From NCBI GenBank assembly GCA_964468495.1, contig CAYXTI010000028.1, positions 1-35,812 of the forward strand: a stretch of 35,812 nucleotides of DNA, in the 5' to 3' direction. A program made the translations under genes and the position numbers. Shown in pieces: positions 25,021 through 34,116 of this stretch. Under the pieces are notes generated by a model, which made no database searches, was not told the DNA's origin, and worked only from the letters and a program-made list of their open reading frames with translations. The stretch comes from CAYXTI01 sp964468495 (GTDB taxonomy: Bacteria; Pseudomonadota; Alphaproteobacteria; Rickettsiales; Rickettsiaceae). Position 1 is the first letter of the stretch; each line of letters opens with the position of its first letter.

Positions 25021-26760
25021 ATGGAATATCCACTCTTGGTAACAATAATTATATTAATTGCAACTATTGTTTTTGTGGTTGCAATTTTTAAAAGATTAGC
25101 TTTAAGTCCTGCTCTTGGCTATTTAGCTGCTGGAGCGGTAATAGGCGATAATGGGTTAAGAATTATAACATATGATAACATTAGTTTTTTAGGTGAGTTA
25201 GGGGTTGTATTTTTGTTATTTGTAATAGGTTTAGATTTATCCTTTAAAAGACTTAAAGCAATGAGGTTGTATGTATTTGGATTAGGTTCATTACAGGTAT
25301 TGGTTACAGGGGTAGTGATAGCAATTGTAATATTTGCTTTTAAGGGATACCAGAATTCAGTTATAATAATTGCTGGGGGGTTAGCTTTATCATCTACAGC
25401 TATTGTTATGCAAATAATTACTGATGGTAGTAAGAATCACTCAAATCAAGTGTCTAGGATAGCGGTAGCTATATTATTATTACAGGATGTGGTAGTAGTT
25501 CCTTTATTAGTAATAGTCCCTTTACTTGGTGGAGCTGTAGGGTCAGAATCACTAGCTTTGTTGTTGATGAAAGCTTTAGGTAAGGCTGTTGTAGCTCTTA
25601 CTATTATATTAATTACTGGAGTAGTGTTATTAAGGCCATTATTTAAATTTATAGCTTCTGTTTCCAGTCATGAGAATAATGAATTACCTATAGCTGTTAC
25701 ATTACTTGTTGTTTTTGCTGCTTCTTGGATTACAGAGCATTTCGGATTATCTTTAGCTTTAGGAGCTTTTATTTCTGGAGTATTAGTAGCAGAAACTAAT
25801 TTCAGAAGGAAAGCTGAAGAAAGTATTATGCCATTTAAAAGTTTATTGCTAGGATTATTTTTTATAAGTGTAGGAATGAAGATTGATGTAGTAGAAATTT
25901 ACTTACATATTAATCAACTAATAATATGGTGTATTTCATTAATTGTACTTAAGACTATTATTATTACTTCTTTATGTATTTTATTTGGTTTTAATTTAGG
26001 AGTAGCTTTACATACTGGATTATTATTATCACAGGGAGGGGAATTTGCTTTTATTTTATTTGAATTAGCTAAGTCTTATCGAGTATTAGATATAGCGCTT
26101 GCTAATTTATTATTAACACTAGTAACGTGTTCTATGGCACTAACGCCATTATTAGTATTAATTGGTCAAAAATTTTCTAATAAAATAGAACAAAGATTAG
26201 GCAAGAGTCCAATACAAATTATAGAATATGGGGCTCGTGATCTAACTAATCATGTTATCATAGCTGGATTTGGTAAAGTAGGGACTATGTTAGCAAGAGT
26301 ACTAAATACAGAAGGGATAAATTATATTGCTCTTGATACAAATGATGAAATTGTAAGAGAAGAAGTGTCTAATGGTTTAGCTGTATTTAAAGGCGATACA
26401 TCTAATGTGTCAATTTTAAAAGCTGTAGGAGCAGGTAGAGCAATTACTATTGTATTAACGATGAATAATATAACTGTGATCAAGAAAGCTATAAAAGTTA
26501 TTCATAGTCATTTTGAAAATTTAAAGATTGTAGTTAAACTCAAAGATCTTAAAAATGCTCCTGAATTTTTTTCAGCAGGAGTAAGCCATGTAGTCCCCCA
26601 AGATTATGAGGTTGGTTTACAATTGGGGGCAACTATATTAAAATCTTTTGGAATAAATGAATATGAAATAAATTCTATAAAAAATCAATTTCGTGCAGGT
26701 AATTATATAGGAATGAAAGAGGAAGATGACTTATTTGAACAAGAAGAAAAAGAAGAATAA
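25021..26760 (+). CDS. kefB: Cation:proton antiporter, CPA2 family with RCK domain (KefB-type)
   Basis: About 12-13 membrane helices (residues 1-385) form the Na+/H+ exchanger fold, with the typical segments ALGYLAAGAVIGDNGL, ALSSTAIVMQI and LLSQGGEFAFI. A TrkA-N/RCK nucleotide-binding domain follows (HVIIAGFGKVGTMLARVL, near residue 413). Members exchange K+ or Na+ for protons; KefB and KefC release K+ under electrophile stress. Specificity cannot be read from sequence, and no KefG/KefF partner is present. The C-terminus is acidic. A terminator hairpin follows at 26830. Confidence 0.88.
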   Translation: MEYPLLVTIIILIATIVFVVAIFKRLALSPALGYLAAGAVIGDNGLRIITYDNISFLGELGVVFLLFVIGLDLSFKRLKAMRLYVFGLGSLQVLVTGVVIAIVIFAFKGYQNSVIIIAGGLALSSTAIVMQIITDGSKNHSNQVSRIAVAILLLQDVVVVPLLVIVPLLGGAVGSESLALLLMKALGKAVVALTIILITGVVLLRPLFKFIASVSSHENNELPIAVTLLVVFAASWITEHFGLSLALGAFISGVLVAETNFRRKAEESIMPFKSLLLGLFFISVGMKIDVVEIYLHINQLIIWCISLIVLKTIIITSLCILFGFNLGVALHTGLLLSQGGEFAFILFELAKSYRVLDIALANLLLTLVTCSMALTPLLVLIGQKFSNKIEQRLGKSPIQIIEYGARDLTNHVIIAGFGKVGTMLARVLNTEGINYIALDTNDEIVREEVSNGLAVFKGDTSNVSILKAVGAGRAITIVLTMNNITVIKKAIKVIHSHFENLKIVVKLKDLKNAPEFFSAGVSHVVPQDYEVGLQLGATILKSFGINEYEINSIKNQFRAGNYIGMKEEDDLFEQEEKEE

Positions 26761-26829
26761 ATTAAAAATTTTTGAATGCTGGTTTATATTTTTTATAAAT
26801 AATCAATTTTTATTTTTAAATAATTATTT

Positions 26830-26858
26830 AAGATAATAATTGATTATTATCTTTTATT
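26830..26858 (+). terminator. Rho-independent terminator after the antiporter gene
   Basis: AAGATAATAAT (26830-26840) pairs with ATTATTATCTT (26843-26853), and the T-rich sequence TTATTT follows. It ends the rsfS-kefB transcript. Confidence 0.6.
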
Positions 26859-26915
26859 TAAGTGTATAAAATAGTGCATTGGGTTATTAATAATTAACAA
26901 AAATATAAAGTATTA

Positions 26916-27428
26916 ATGAATATAATAAGTAGGTCGTTATCTTTTTGTTATAGAGTAATGATTTTATATAGTTATATAACTATTATATTTTTATTTGCAT
27001 CATATTCTGATGATACAGGTGATCAGTTTCCTATAAGATATGTGAGTATAAAATTTAATGAAGTTAATGCAAGAAAAGGACCTACCTTGAATTATCCTAT
27101 TGAATGGGTATTTATTCAAAAGGGAGAACCTGTAAAAGTTATTTATGTATATGGTCAATGGCGAAAGGTAGTAGATATTAATAATGAAGGAGGTTGGATT
27201 CATTCATCTGCTTTATCTCCTAAGAGGTTTGTTATTATTAATACAGAAGAACAAGTGTTTTTAGTTAAGAGGCCTAATAATTATGCTAAGGCAGTAGCTA
27301 AGCTAGAACCATATTTACGATGTAAACTGATTAAATGTAAGAATAAATGGTGTAAAATAATGTATGAAAAATATACTGGATGGGTACAAAGTAGTAATTT
27401 ATGGGGAGTATATCAGGATGAATTATAG
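26916..27428 (+). CDS. Exported bacterial SH3-domain protein
   Basis: A signal or anchor segment (about residues 12-29, VMILYSYITIIFLFASYS) precedes two bacterial SH3-like units. Unit 1 (about 40-95) reads FNEVNARKGPTLNYPIEWVF, GEPVKVIYVYGQWRKV and GGWIHSSAL. Unit 2 (about 100-165) ends KCKNKWCKIMYEKYTGWVQSSNLWG. Proteins of this kind are periplasmic and are thought to bind peptidoglycan or partner proteins. The length is 170 aa. It is monocistronic and converges with the lysozyme gene. Confidence 0.88.
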   Translation: MNIISRSLSFCYRVMILYSYITIIFLFASYSDDTGDQFPIRYVSIKFNEVNARKGPTLNYPIEWVFIQKGEPVKVIYVYGQWRKVVDINNEGGWIHSSALSPKRFVIINTEEQVFLVKRPNNYAKAVAKLEPYLRCKLIKCKNKWCKIMYEKYTGWVQSSNLWGVYQDEL

Positions 27429-27433
27429 AGAAC

Positions 27434-27466
27434 ATAATATTTTAGTAAGAAAATATTATAATTTTT
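27434..27466 (+). terminator. Rho-independent terminator after the SH3 gene
   Basis: ATAATATTTT (27434-27443) pairs perfectly with AAAATATTAT (27450-27459) around AGTAAG, followed by AATTTTT. It lies between convergent genes. Confidence 0.7.
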
Positions 27467-27479
27467 AATAAGTGTATAT

Positions 27480-27980
27480 TTAAGTTGATAAGAATAAGTT
27501 AACTTCTAATTTTCTTCTACGAAATAAGCCAAGATTTTTTTTTCCTCCAGCAAAGATCCATTTATAGAATTCTTTACTAGCTTCTTTGTATAAGCCATAA
27601 TTAATTTTTTGTCTTAGAGTAGACCTTTGTAAAGCTGCAGCTCCAACATTGAAAGTAAAAGAAACTAAAGCAGCAAACTGATTATCAGATAATAATACAT
27701 TAATATATCTAATTACTTGACGTTCTGTATAAAGCAAGTCTTGTTCTAGAATTTTAGAAGCTTGTTTTTCATCAATTTTTTGGAAATAGTCATTAGGTAA
27801 TAGTTTATGGCCATATCCAATAGTTAAATGACCTCCTGAACAAAAATATGGTTCTGATTTAAATCCTTCAAGTTTTTTAATTAATTCTATGCCATTTTTA
27901 TTAGTAAATCTATGCATAACAGTTAACAAAAATAATAAAGAATTAGTTATATTTATATATAAGATAATTATTTTTTCCAA
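27480..27980 (-). CDS. Phage-type lysozyme, GH24 (endolysin of GTA/prophage remnant)
   Basis: The catalytic core is that of T4/P22-type muramidases: glutamate in IKKLEGFKSEPY and the GGHLTIGYGH motif with the threonine, then QFAALVSFTFNVGAAAL and GLFRRRKLEVNLF. It cleaves the glycan backbone of peptidoglycan. The longest frame begins with TTG at 27980, overlapping the holin-like gene by 13 bases, and adds 21 residues with a hydrophobic stretch (IIILYINITNSLLFLLTV). The ATG at 27917 (MHRFTNKNG) gives 145 aa, the size of soluble family members. If the long form is real, the N-terminus resembles a signal-anchor-release (SAR) segment. It is the last gene of a minus-strand lysis/tail block. Confidence 0.9.
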   Translation of the reverse strand: MEKIIILYINITNSLLFLLTVMHRFTNKNGIELIKKLEGFKSEPYFCSGGHLTIGYGHKLLPNDYFQKIDEKQASKILEQDLLYTERQVIRYINVLLSDNQFAALVSFTFNVGAAALQRSTLRQKINYGLYKEASKEFYKWIFAGGKKNLGLFRRRKLEVNLFLST

Positions 27981-28414
27981 ACCTGCTTAAAAGTACGTTG
28001 TCCATAATAGAAACTAATAATACCAGCAAAAATAGCTTGATCATCTATAGACCATATAATATCAATGTACTCAATTAGATGAGCAGAAGTTTTAATAGCC
28101 ATGTATTGCATATATTTTACAGCTATATACATCAAGAAGAAACTATAGGCTAATATAGGTCTAACTGCACCATTTAAAGCATCTACCCATTTTATATTAC
28201 TATAATAAGTAGAGTATAATGAGGCTTGAGTTATTATATCTCGTGAAATAGCAATTTCTTCAAGATTATTTATATTATTATTTTTTGAATATTCAATTTG
28301 TTTTTGTAAGATATTTAATTCATGCTTTTTATCGTTAATATCTTTTAAGAACTTAATTACTTCAGGAATAATAGAGCTAATAAATCCGGCAATAGAAGCT
28401 AATAATGTAATCAT
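27968..28414 (-). CDS. Holin-like membrane protein (3TM holin family)
   Basis: The 148-aa protein has an amphipathic N-terminus (MITLLASIAGFISSIIP), a helical Lys/Asn-rich middle, and two membrane helices (RPILAYSFFLMYIAVKYM and AIFAGIISFYYGQRTF). The 'NGAVRPILAY' and 'YYGQRTFKQ' segments fit the three-TM holin family found beside GTA and prophage lysozymes. It would make membrane lesions that let endolysin reach the wall. Its ATG overlaps the stop of the DUF2793-like gene (ATGA), and it overlaps the long form of the lysozyme gene. Confidence 0.75.
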   Translation of the reverse strand: MITLLASIAGFISSIIPEVIKFLKDINDKKHELNILQKQIEYSKNNNINNLEEIAISRDIITQASLYSTYYSNIKWVDALNGAVRPILAYSFFLMYIAVKYMQYMAIKTSAHLIEYIDIIWSIDDQAIFAGIISFYYGQRTFKQVWKK

Positions 28415-29070
28415 ATATATTGATAATTTTGGTTAGTGACAACACCTAAGTAATGATTAGTTTCAGCTATTTTATAAAGAGTTACTAGATCTATACTATT
28501 TAATATAGGAGTAATAATATGCTTTTTTTTATTAGGCCATAAAATATTATTAGACCAATTTAAATCATATAGGGTTTTAGAGTTTTGTTTTATAAAAAAA
28601 GTAAATTTTTTTATTTTAAGATCAGTAAGATCTATAGTAGAGTTATCAGCTAAGTATAAAAAAATTATACTATTTTTAGCTGATGCTTTATAATAGCCTT
28701 TTAATACATTGAATTTATAAGTTTCTGTTGTTTTGTTATTATTTTCTAATAGGATATTATTATGCCACTTATCATTAAGAAAATAGATAAAATTTTTTGT
28801 AGCAATACAAAAAAAGATCATTCCTTCTCTAGGTTGGATATATTCTATTTCTCTTGAGATATTATGTCTATAGAATATATAATTAGAATATTCGCCTTTA
28901 GATATAATATACTTATAACCAATTTTTATTTCTTGGTTTATAGAATCAACAATATCAATAATTGTAAAATTTAGCAAATAATCAATTTTTACAATATTTT
29001 CATTAAAAATAATATCTTTATTGATTTGATTAGGAACCATAAGGTCAAATGCATAATTTTTTGTTTTCAT
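28411..29070 (-). CDS. DUF2793-like GTA/phage tail-associated protein
   Basis: The first 100 residues follow the DUF2793 pattern: NQINKDIIFNENIVKIDYLL (family 'QAQKHVTHNEALR.LD'), then GYKYIIS, a segment ending IQPREGMIFFCI, and LNDKWHNN. DUF2793 proteins are encoded next to the GTA host-specificity protein in alphaproteobacteria, and the same arrangement is seen here, 21 bases downstream. The last 100 residues are probably a beta-rich distal domain that I do not recognise. The exact role is unknown; a fibre or adsorption role is inference. Confidence 0.7.
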   Translation of the reverse strand: MKTKNYAFDLMVPNQINKDIIFNENIVKIDYLLNFTIIDIVDSINQEIKIGYKYIISKGEYSNYIFYRHNISREIEYIQPREGMIFFCIATKNFIYFLNDKWHNNILLENNNKTTETYKFNVLKGYYKASAKNSIIFLYLADNSTIDLTDLKIKKFTFFIKQNSKTLYDLNWSNNILWPNKKKHIITPILNSIDLVTLYKIAETNHYLGVVTNQNYQYI

Positions 29071-29091
29071 ATAAACTTATTATATTTTTAA

Positions 29092-32000
29092 TTATACTTT
29101 ATCTTCTTCAGCTATTATATTTACTTTAGGAGTTTCACTAATAGGATAATCTTTAATATTTATAAAAATAGAGCTTTGATTAGTAAAAAAATCTTTTATC
29201 CATTTTCCTGAAGAAAGTGTAATTTTAAATTTTAATTTTTTATAATTAGTAAAATATTCCCATTCATACATATCATTATTTCTTGCTACCCATTCAATAT
29301 ATAGAGAATCATCTTTGATTTTGATTTTTTTAATAAAAGGTGGAGGAATCTTAGTAGCTTTATTTAGATAAATAATAGATTTTTGCTGATTTAAAGCTTT
29401 AAAAATAAATTCTTGATTTTCTATATTTTCATTTATTAATATAGAATTTAGTCCTTTATTTAAAATAATAAAATTTTGTCCTTTTTTATGAGTATCCATA
29501 AACATTTCTGTGGCAAATTTTCCTCTTATTAGGTAAGAGATTTTATATAAATTAGTATCAATTTTTTCAATATTTTTGAAACTGATGATTTCTTGATCAG
29601 CTATAGCTAAATTCCACTCTATATTAGAATCAGGTATTAATTTGTCAGCTTCGACAATGATGCTAGAAGTGTAATCGATAAGAAAAATATTTGCTAGTTT
29701 TGGTTGGTTAAATTCTATGATTTTTGCTATTGAATAAGATGGATTAAGATAGGCAATTGTTTGCCAATGGTTTGATAAATTTGAAGATATTTTTGTATAT
29801 AGCATAGTAGAATAATTATTATGTAAGTAAACAGCTAAATAAGGTGCTTCTGAGTCATTTAAGAAGAATGGTAAGTCTAATACAGCGAAACTATAGTTTA
29901 TTTTTTCATTATATGATAATTCTAAATTATTAGATGAATTAATAGTTGGGGAGTAGATATAAATATCATCAACAATTGCAGTAACTTCATATTTAAAGTT
30001 AGAATATATTATTTCTACTAGACGTAAATGGTATTTAATGCCTTGATAAATCAGTATAACAAAATCACAGGGATGTATAATTGTACTACTACAAATAATA
30101 AATTTGATTATTTGTCTTTCTATTGCGGCATTTTTTAATATTATTTCTCCAATATTTTTTGCTTCATTAAAAGTTAAAGATACAGGAATTCTAATTCTTG
30201 CACAACTATGGTAAGATTTTTTTTGATTATTAATATGAATATAATCACTATTATAATTTTTTGTTTTATTAATAAAAAAAAGATCAATTTTAGCAAGAGA
30301 TAATTCTTTTGGTATCTCAATTTGAGAAATATAACTATTTTTATTTATTTTTATACAATTTGATATATCAATATTAATTGCTTCCTTATAGCCTCGTTTA
30401 ATAAAATGTATTTTATTTTGATTGCAGCAATAACTAATATCAAAAAAATATATAGCTCGCAGAGTATTGATAGCATTTAAGGCTGTAATTTGATTACTAA
30501 AAACTATACCTTCTATGAGTTCATCGATTGATTCAACATTAATCAGATTAACATTAATATTACATTTTTTTGATAAATCTAAAATTATAGAACTTAGAGA
30601 TAGTAAACCAAATTTATTATTTATCCAATAGCCATTGGATAATAAATTATTTTTTTGTATAATATTACTCTGAGAGTAAGTAGGATTAGGACAAGTATTC
30701 CAACCGTATAAGAATATCTGTGCTATAAATTCTTCATTTTTCCAATAATCTATAAAAGTCTTAAGATAGTATCTTTGAATAGAAAAGTCTGTTTTTATTG
30801 ATAGATCACTTGTGGTTGCGCTATTTTTATTAGATAAATGGTTAATAGTTGAGTTAGGTTGATTAATGAAAGGAATTCCAAACTCTGTAAACCAAATTAG
30901 TTTGGATTTAGGTTGCCATACTGTTTTTAGGCCATCTGGGTTTACATGTTTATTTTCCCACCAATAGCGGATATTTTTATAATTATATTGAGGGTCTAGA
31001 GGAATGTTATAATTATAATCTTCTTTGTTAGTATCTAAATCAGCTATTTCTATGTGAGGGGTATTATATTTTGAAGAATTAGTTATAGGGAAGTAGGCAT
31101 TTATTCCAATAAAATCAATATTAGGAGAAGACCATAATAAATCTAAATTATACCACCCACCTTTAGTATGATGATATTCTAACCAATTAGCAGCATAACT
31201 TACTTTAACTTCAGGTCCTACGATATTTTTAACTAATTTGGCTAAGTTTACTAATTCTATTACAGCTGGAAAAGAGTTATTATTATTAATACTAGTCAAA
31301 CCAATTAATTCTGATCCAATAATAAAACAATCAATATAATCTTTAACAAGATGAGCATAGTGGAGAATAAATTCATTATAACCTTGTTTTCTAGAAAAAA
31401 AATCTTTAACATAGCAGCTTTCTCCAGTTAATTTATCTCTAAATGGTGTATTTGAGTTATCTAAAAATAACATGGGATAAAACATAATTTTTATTTTTCT
31501 GCTACGAATTTCTTTTAGATATCTAATTATACTCAGGTCATTTGTAGTACCACCATAAATAGGATTATTATTATTATCTTTAGAAATTTTATGTGCTTGT
31601 AATCTATTATAATTTGCAACTTTCCATTCTTCGCTATAAGAGATATCATCATTAGATGATTCTACTCCAGGCTTAATAATACAATCTTTAATATCTAGGC
31701 TATTCCCAAACCAAGAAACAGCATGAGTAAACCATTTTAAGTTAGGAAAGGTATTTTGTAATTGATTTAGATTATGTATGCTATCAGCAATATTATAAGT
31801 ATTGTGACAATTAATAGGTTTAGAATATAAGTTTTTTTCTAATAAAGCGTGATCAGTTTTAGTTTGAATTTTGGTATCATGAATATATTCTCCAAAAACA
31901 GGCATTATAGTTACAGATTCAGTTTTTTCTTCTACAGTAGAATCAAAATTAAATTGAGCTTTTCTAATTACTTCAAAGGAGAGATTAGGGATTGTATTTT

Positions 32001-32598
32001 TAAAATCTACAAGAGGTAATTCATCAAAAACAATATAAGCTAAATCTCTATAAGCTGGGGCATTATTATTCATTTTTGTATTAATTAAACAGTCTGGGAG
32101 CTGTTGTTCTGAACCTTTATACAATCTATAATTATATTGATTAATATTAATGATATTTTCTCCATGCCAAACTTTTGTTATATCTACAATTTCGCCTTCG
32201 CAAATAGCCATTGCAAACGAGAGGTAATAGGAGGGTTCAGTAACGTATTGATTAGATTTTATTTGTGTTTTAGAAGAAAAAATTTTTTTTACTATTCTAC
32301 TATTACTGACTTCAGTGATTGTATTTACCCAAATAATTTTTCCAGGTACTCTTATTTGTCCAAAGACTAAAGGGATAGGAGTTCCATATTGAGCTACTAC
32401 TGATAAGAGGAAATTATTTTTATAATTAGTAATATGATAAGAAGATATTTCTTGCGTAGGAAACCATTTGTTTGTTAAATAGTTATCGATTATTTTTCCA
32501 CTGTATCCACCAATGTAACTTCCTATAGTTGAGAATATTCCTCCTCCAAAGCATTGGCCTAATTTTTTGCCTATCATTGAAAATAAATTCTTAATCAT
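29092..32598 (-). CDS. GTA host-specificity / tail tip protein (RcGTA gp15 family)
   Basis: The 1168-aa protein matches the large tail-hub protein of gene transfer agents. The N-terminus is Gly-rich (GGGIFSTIGSYIGGYSGKIID), followed by QYGTPIPLVFGQIRVPGKIIW. A central TIM-barrel-like domain (about residues 280-620) includes SWFGNSLDIKDC, YPMLFLDNS, FIIGSELIGLTSI, NIDFIGINAYFP and LIWFTEFGIP. The C-terminal half is a tail-protein beta domain (ELSLAKIDLFFIN, YLIRGKFATE). The full length of the family is kept with no frameshift, which implies selection. The upstream GTA partner (gp14, NlpC/P60-type) is absent; gltX diverges instead. Confidence 0.88.
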   Translation of the reverse strand: MIKNLFSMIGKKLGQCFGGGIFSTIGSYIGGYSGKIIDNYLTNKWFPTQEISSYHITNYKNNFLLSVVAQYGTPIPLVFGQIRVPGKIIWVNTITEVSNSRIVKKIFSSKTQIKSNQYVTEPSYYLSFAMAICEGEIVDITKVWHGENIININQYNYRLYKGSEQQLPDCLINTKMNNNAPAYRDLAYIVFDELPLVDFKNTIPNLSFEVIRKAQFNFDSTVEEKTESVTIMPVFGEYIHDTKIQTKTDHALLEKNLYSKPINCHNTYNIADSIHNLNQLQNTFPNLKWFTHAVSWFGNSLDIKDCIIKPGVESSNDDISYSEEWKVANYNRLQAHKISKDNNNNPIYGGTTNDLSIIRYLKEIRSRKIKIMFYPMLFLDNSNTPFRDKLTGESCYVKDFFSRKQGYNEFILHYAHLVKDYIDCFIIGSELIGLTSINNNNSFPAVIELVNLAKLVKNIVGPEVKVSYAANWLEYHHTKGGWYNLDLLWSSPNIDFIGINAYFPITNSSKYNTPHIEIADLDTNKEDYNYNIPLDPQYNYKNIRYWWENKHVNPDGLKTVWQPKSKLIWFTEFGIPFINQPNSTINHLSNKNSATTSDLSIKTDFSIQRYYLKTFIDYWKNEEFIAQIFLYGWNTCPNPTYSQSNIIQKNNLLSNGYWINNKFGLLSLSSIILDLSKKCNINVNLINVESIDELIEGIVFSNQITALNAINTLRAIYFFDISYCCNQNKIHFIKRGYKEAINIDISNCIKINKNSYISQIEIPKELSLAKIDLFFINKTKNYNSDYIHINNQKKSYHSCARIRIPVSLTFNEAKNIGEIILKNAAIERQIIKFIICSSTIIHPCDFVILIYQGIKYHLRLVEIIYSNFKYEVTAIVDDIYIYSPTINSSNNLELSYNEKINYSFAVLDLPFFLNDSEAPYLAVYLHNNYSTMLYTKISSNLSNHWQTIAYLNPSYSIAKIIEFNQPKLANIFLIDYTSSIIVEADKLIPDSNIEWNLAIADQEIISFKNIEKIDTNLYKISYLIRGKFATEMFMDTHKKGQNFIILNKGLNSILINENIENQEFIFKALNQQKSIIYLNKATKIPPPFIKKIKIKDDSLYIEWVARNNDMYEWEYFTNYKKLKFKITLSSGKWIKDFFTNQSSIFINIKDYPISETPKVNIIAEEDKV

Positions 32599-32613
32599 AT
32601 AAAATAACCTAAT

Positions 32614-32673
32614 TCTTAGTATGGATATAAATAATATAACTAATAAAATATCATTTTATTAGTTAGTACTAAG
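32614..32673. promoter_or_regulatory. Nested inverted repeats between gp15-like and gltX
   Basis: An inner perfect hairpin TAACTAATAAAAT / ATTTTATTAGTTA (32637-32649 with 32653-32665, loop ATC) is flanked by an outer pair CTTAGTA (32615-32621) and TACTAAG (32667-32673). It fills most of a 108-base divergent intergenic region, so it is not a simple terminator. It may be a control site for either gene. Confidence 0.45.
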
Positions 32674-32706
32674 AGATCATTGAGAATACTATAAAGACAA
32701 GTTATT

Positions 32707-34116
32707 ATGGTTATGAGTGTAGTTACAAGATTTGCTCCTTCACCTACGGGATATCTTCATATTGGTAGTGCGAGAACAGCATTATTTAATTATCTATTTG
32801 CAAAAAGCAAAAGAGGAAAATTCTTATTAAGAATAGAAAATACAGATAAGAAGCGTTCTACTATAGAATATGAAGAAGCTATAGTTAATTCATTGAAATG
32901 GTTAAATATTAAATGGGATAATAATATAGTTTTTCAAGCTGATAGAATTAATAGACATTTAGAAATAGCAAATTATTTAGTAAGAATTGGAGCTGCTTAT
33001 CGATGTTTTGTAACAGCAGAGGAGTTAAAAGAATGGCAAGAAAAAAAAGGAATAATAAGAGAAGAAAATTTTTTATATAAAAGCCCTTGGCGTGATGTAG
33101 ATCCTAAAGATTATCCTAAAAATAAAAAATCAGTAATTAGGTTTAAAACACCGATGATAGGATTATTAAGAATAAAGGATGAGGTACAAGGAGAAATAAC
33201 AATAAGAAAATCAACATTAACTGATCTTATTTTAGTACGAAGTGATAATACACCTACATATATGTTATCAGTGGTAGTAGATGATCATGATATGGGGGTA
33301 ACACATATAATTAGAGGAAGTGATCATTTAAGTAATGTTGCAGTACAACAATTAATATATCAAGCATTAAATTGGACTGTTCCTGTAATGGTTCATGTTC
33401 CATTAATACATACAGTAGAAGGGAAAAAATTGTCTAAGAGGGGTGGGTCTATGGATATTCAAGAGTATAAAAATAAAGGTTATTTAGCAAATGCAATGAA
33501 CAATTATTTATTAAGATTAGGTTGGGGGCATGGCAATAAAGAGATAATATCAATGCAAGAGGCAATAGCATTATTTAACCTTAGAGGACTTGGAAAATCC
33601 CCTGCAAGGTTTGATAGTAGTAAATTAAAGCAGTTAAATAGTTTTTATTTAAGAGAATCAAGTAATGAGTTATTACTTAATTATATTATAGATTATTATA
33701 ATTCCTTAGATTTAAGTTTAAGTAATAAATCTATAAGTAATATTAAACAAGCAATGGATTCTATAAAGATAAGATCAGAATTAGTAACTGATTTATACGA
33801 TTTAGCTAAGATATACATAATTGATTATCCTATTGAGATTTTAGATTCAGTTCAACAGATTATTCTTAGCAGTGATAAAGATTTAGTAACAAAAATAATA
33901 TATGTAGTTCAAGATATTGAAAAATTTGATAAGAGTAATATTGAAAAAAAGTTAAAAGAATTTGCAAAAAAAATAAATCAAAGAATTGGCCAAATAATGT
34001 TATGTATAAGGTTATATATAACAGGAAGAGTTAATTCGCCTAGTGTATTTGAAGTTATGTCTATCATAGGAAAAGAAGAGACATTACGTAGACTTTTACG
34101 AAATAAAGATGATTAA
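32707..34116 (+). CDS. gltX: Glutamyl-tRNA synthetase
   Basis: This class I synthetase charges tRNA-Glu (and, in organisms lacking GlnRS, also tRNA-Gln for later amidation). The HIGH-type motif is HIGS in FAPSPTGYLHIGSARTALFN, and the KMSKS-type motif is KKLSKRGG. The length of 469 aa is complete, including the C-terminal anticodon-binding helical domain. ATG at 32707 or 32713 (MSVVTRF) could be the start. Its end overlaps holB by 8 bases. Confidence 0.96.
   Translation: MVMSVVTRFAPSPTGYLHIGSARTALFNYLFAKSKRGKFLLRIENTDKKRSTIEYEEAIVNSLKWLNIKWDNNIVFQADRINRHLEIANYLVRIGAAYRCFVTAEELKEWQEKKGIIREENFLYKSPWRDVDPKDYPKNKKSVIRFKTPMIGLLRIKDEVQGEITIRKSTLTDLILVRSDNTPTYMLSVVVDDHDMGVTHIIRGSDHLSNVAVQQLIYQALNWTVPVMVHVPLIHTVEGKKLSKRGGSMDIQEYKNKGYLANAMNNYLLRLGWGHGNKEIISMQEAIALFNLRGLGKSPARFDSSKLKQLNSFYLRESSNELLLNYIIDYYNSLDLSLSNKSISNIKQAMDSIKIRSELVTDLYDLAKIYIIDYPIEILDSVQQIILSSDKDLVTKIIYVVQDIEKFDKSNIEKKLKEFAKKINQRIGQIMLCIRLYITGRVNSPSVFEVMSIIGKEETLRRLLRNKDD

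Noticed and set aside
32137..32370. Plus-strand frame within the gp15-like gene
   Set aside because: It is opposite the conserved N-terminal region of the GTA protein and lacks any signal of its own.
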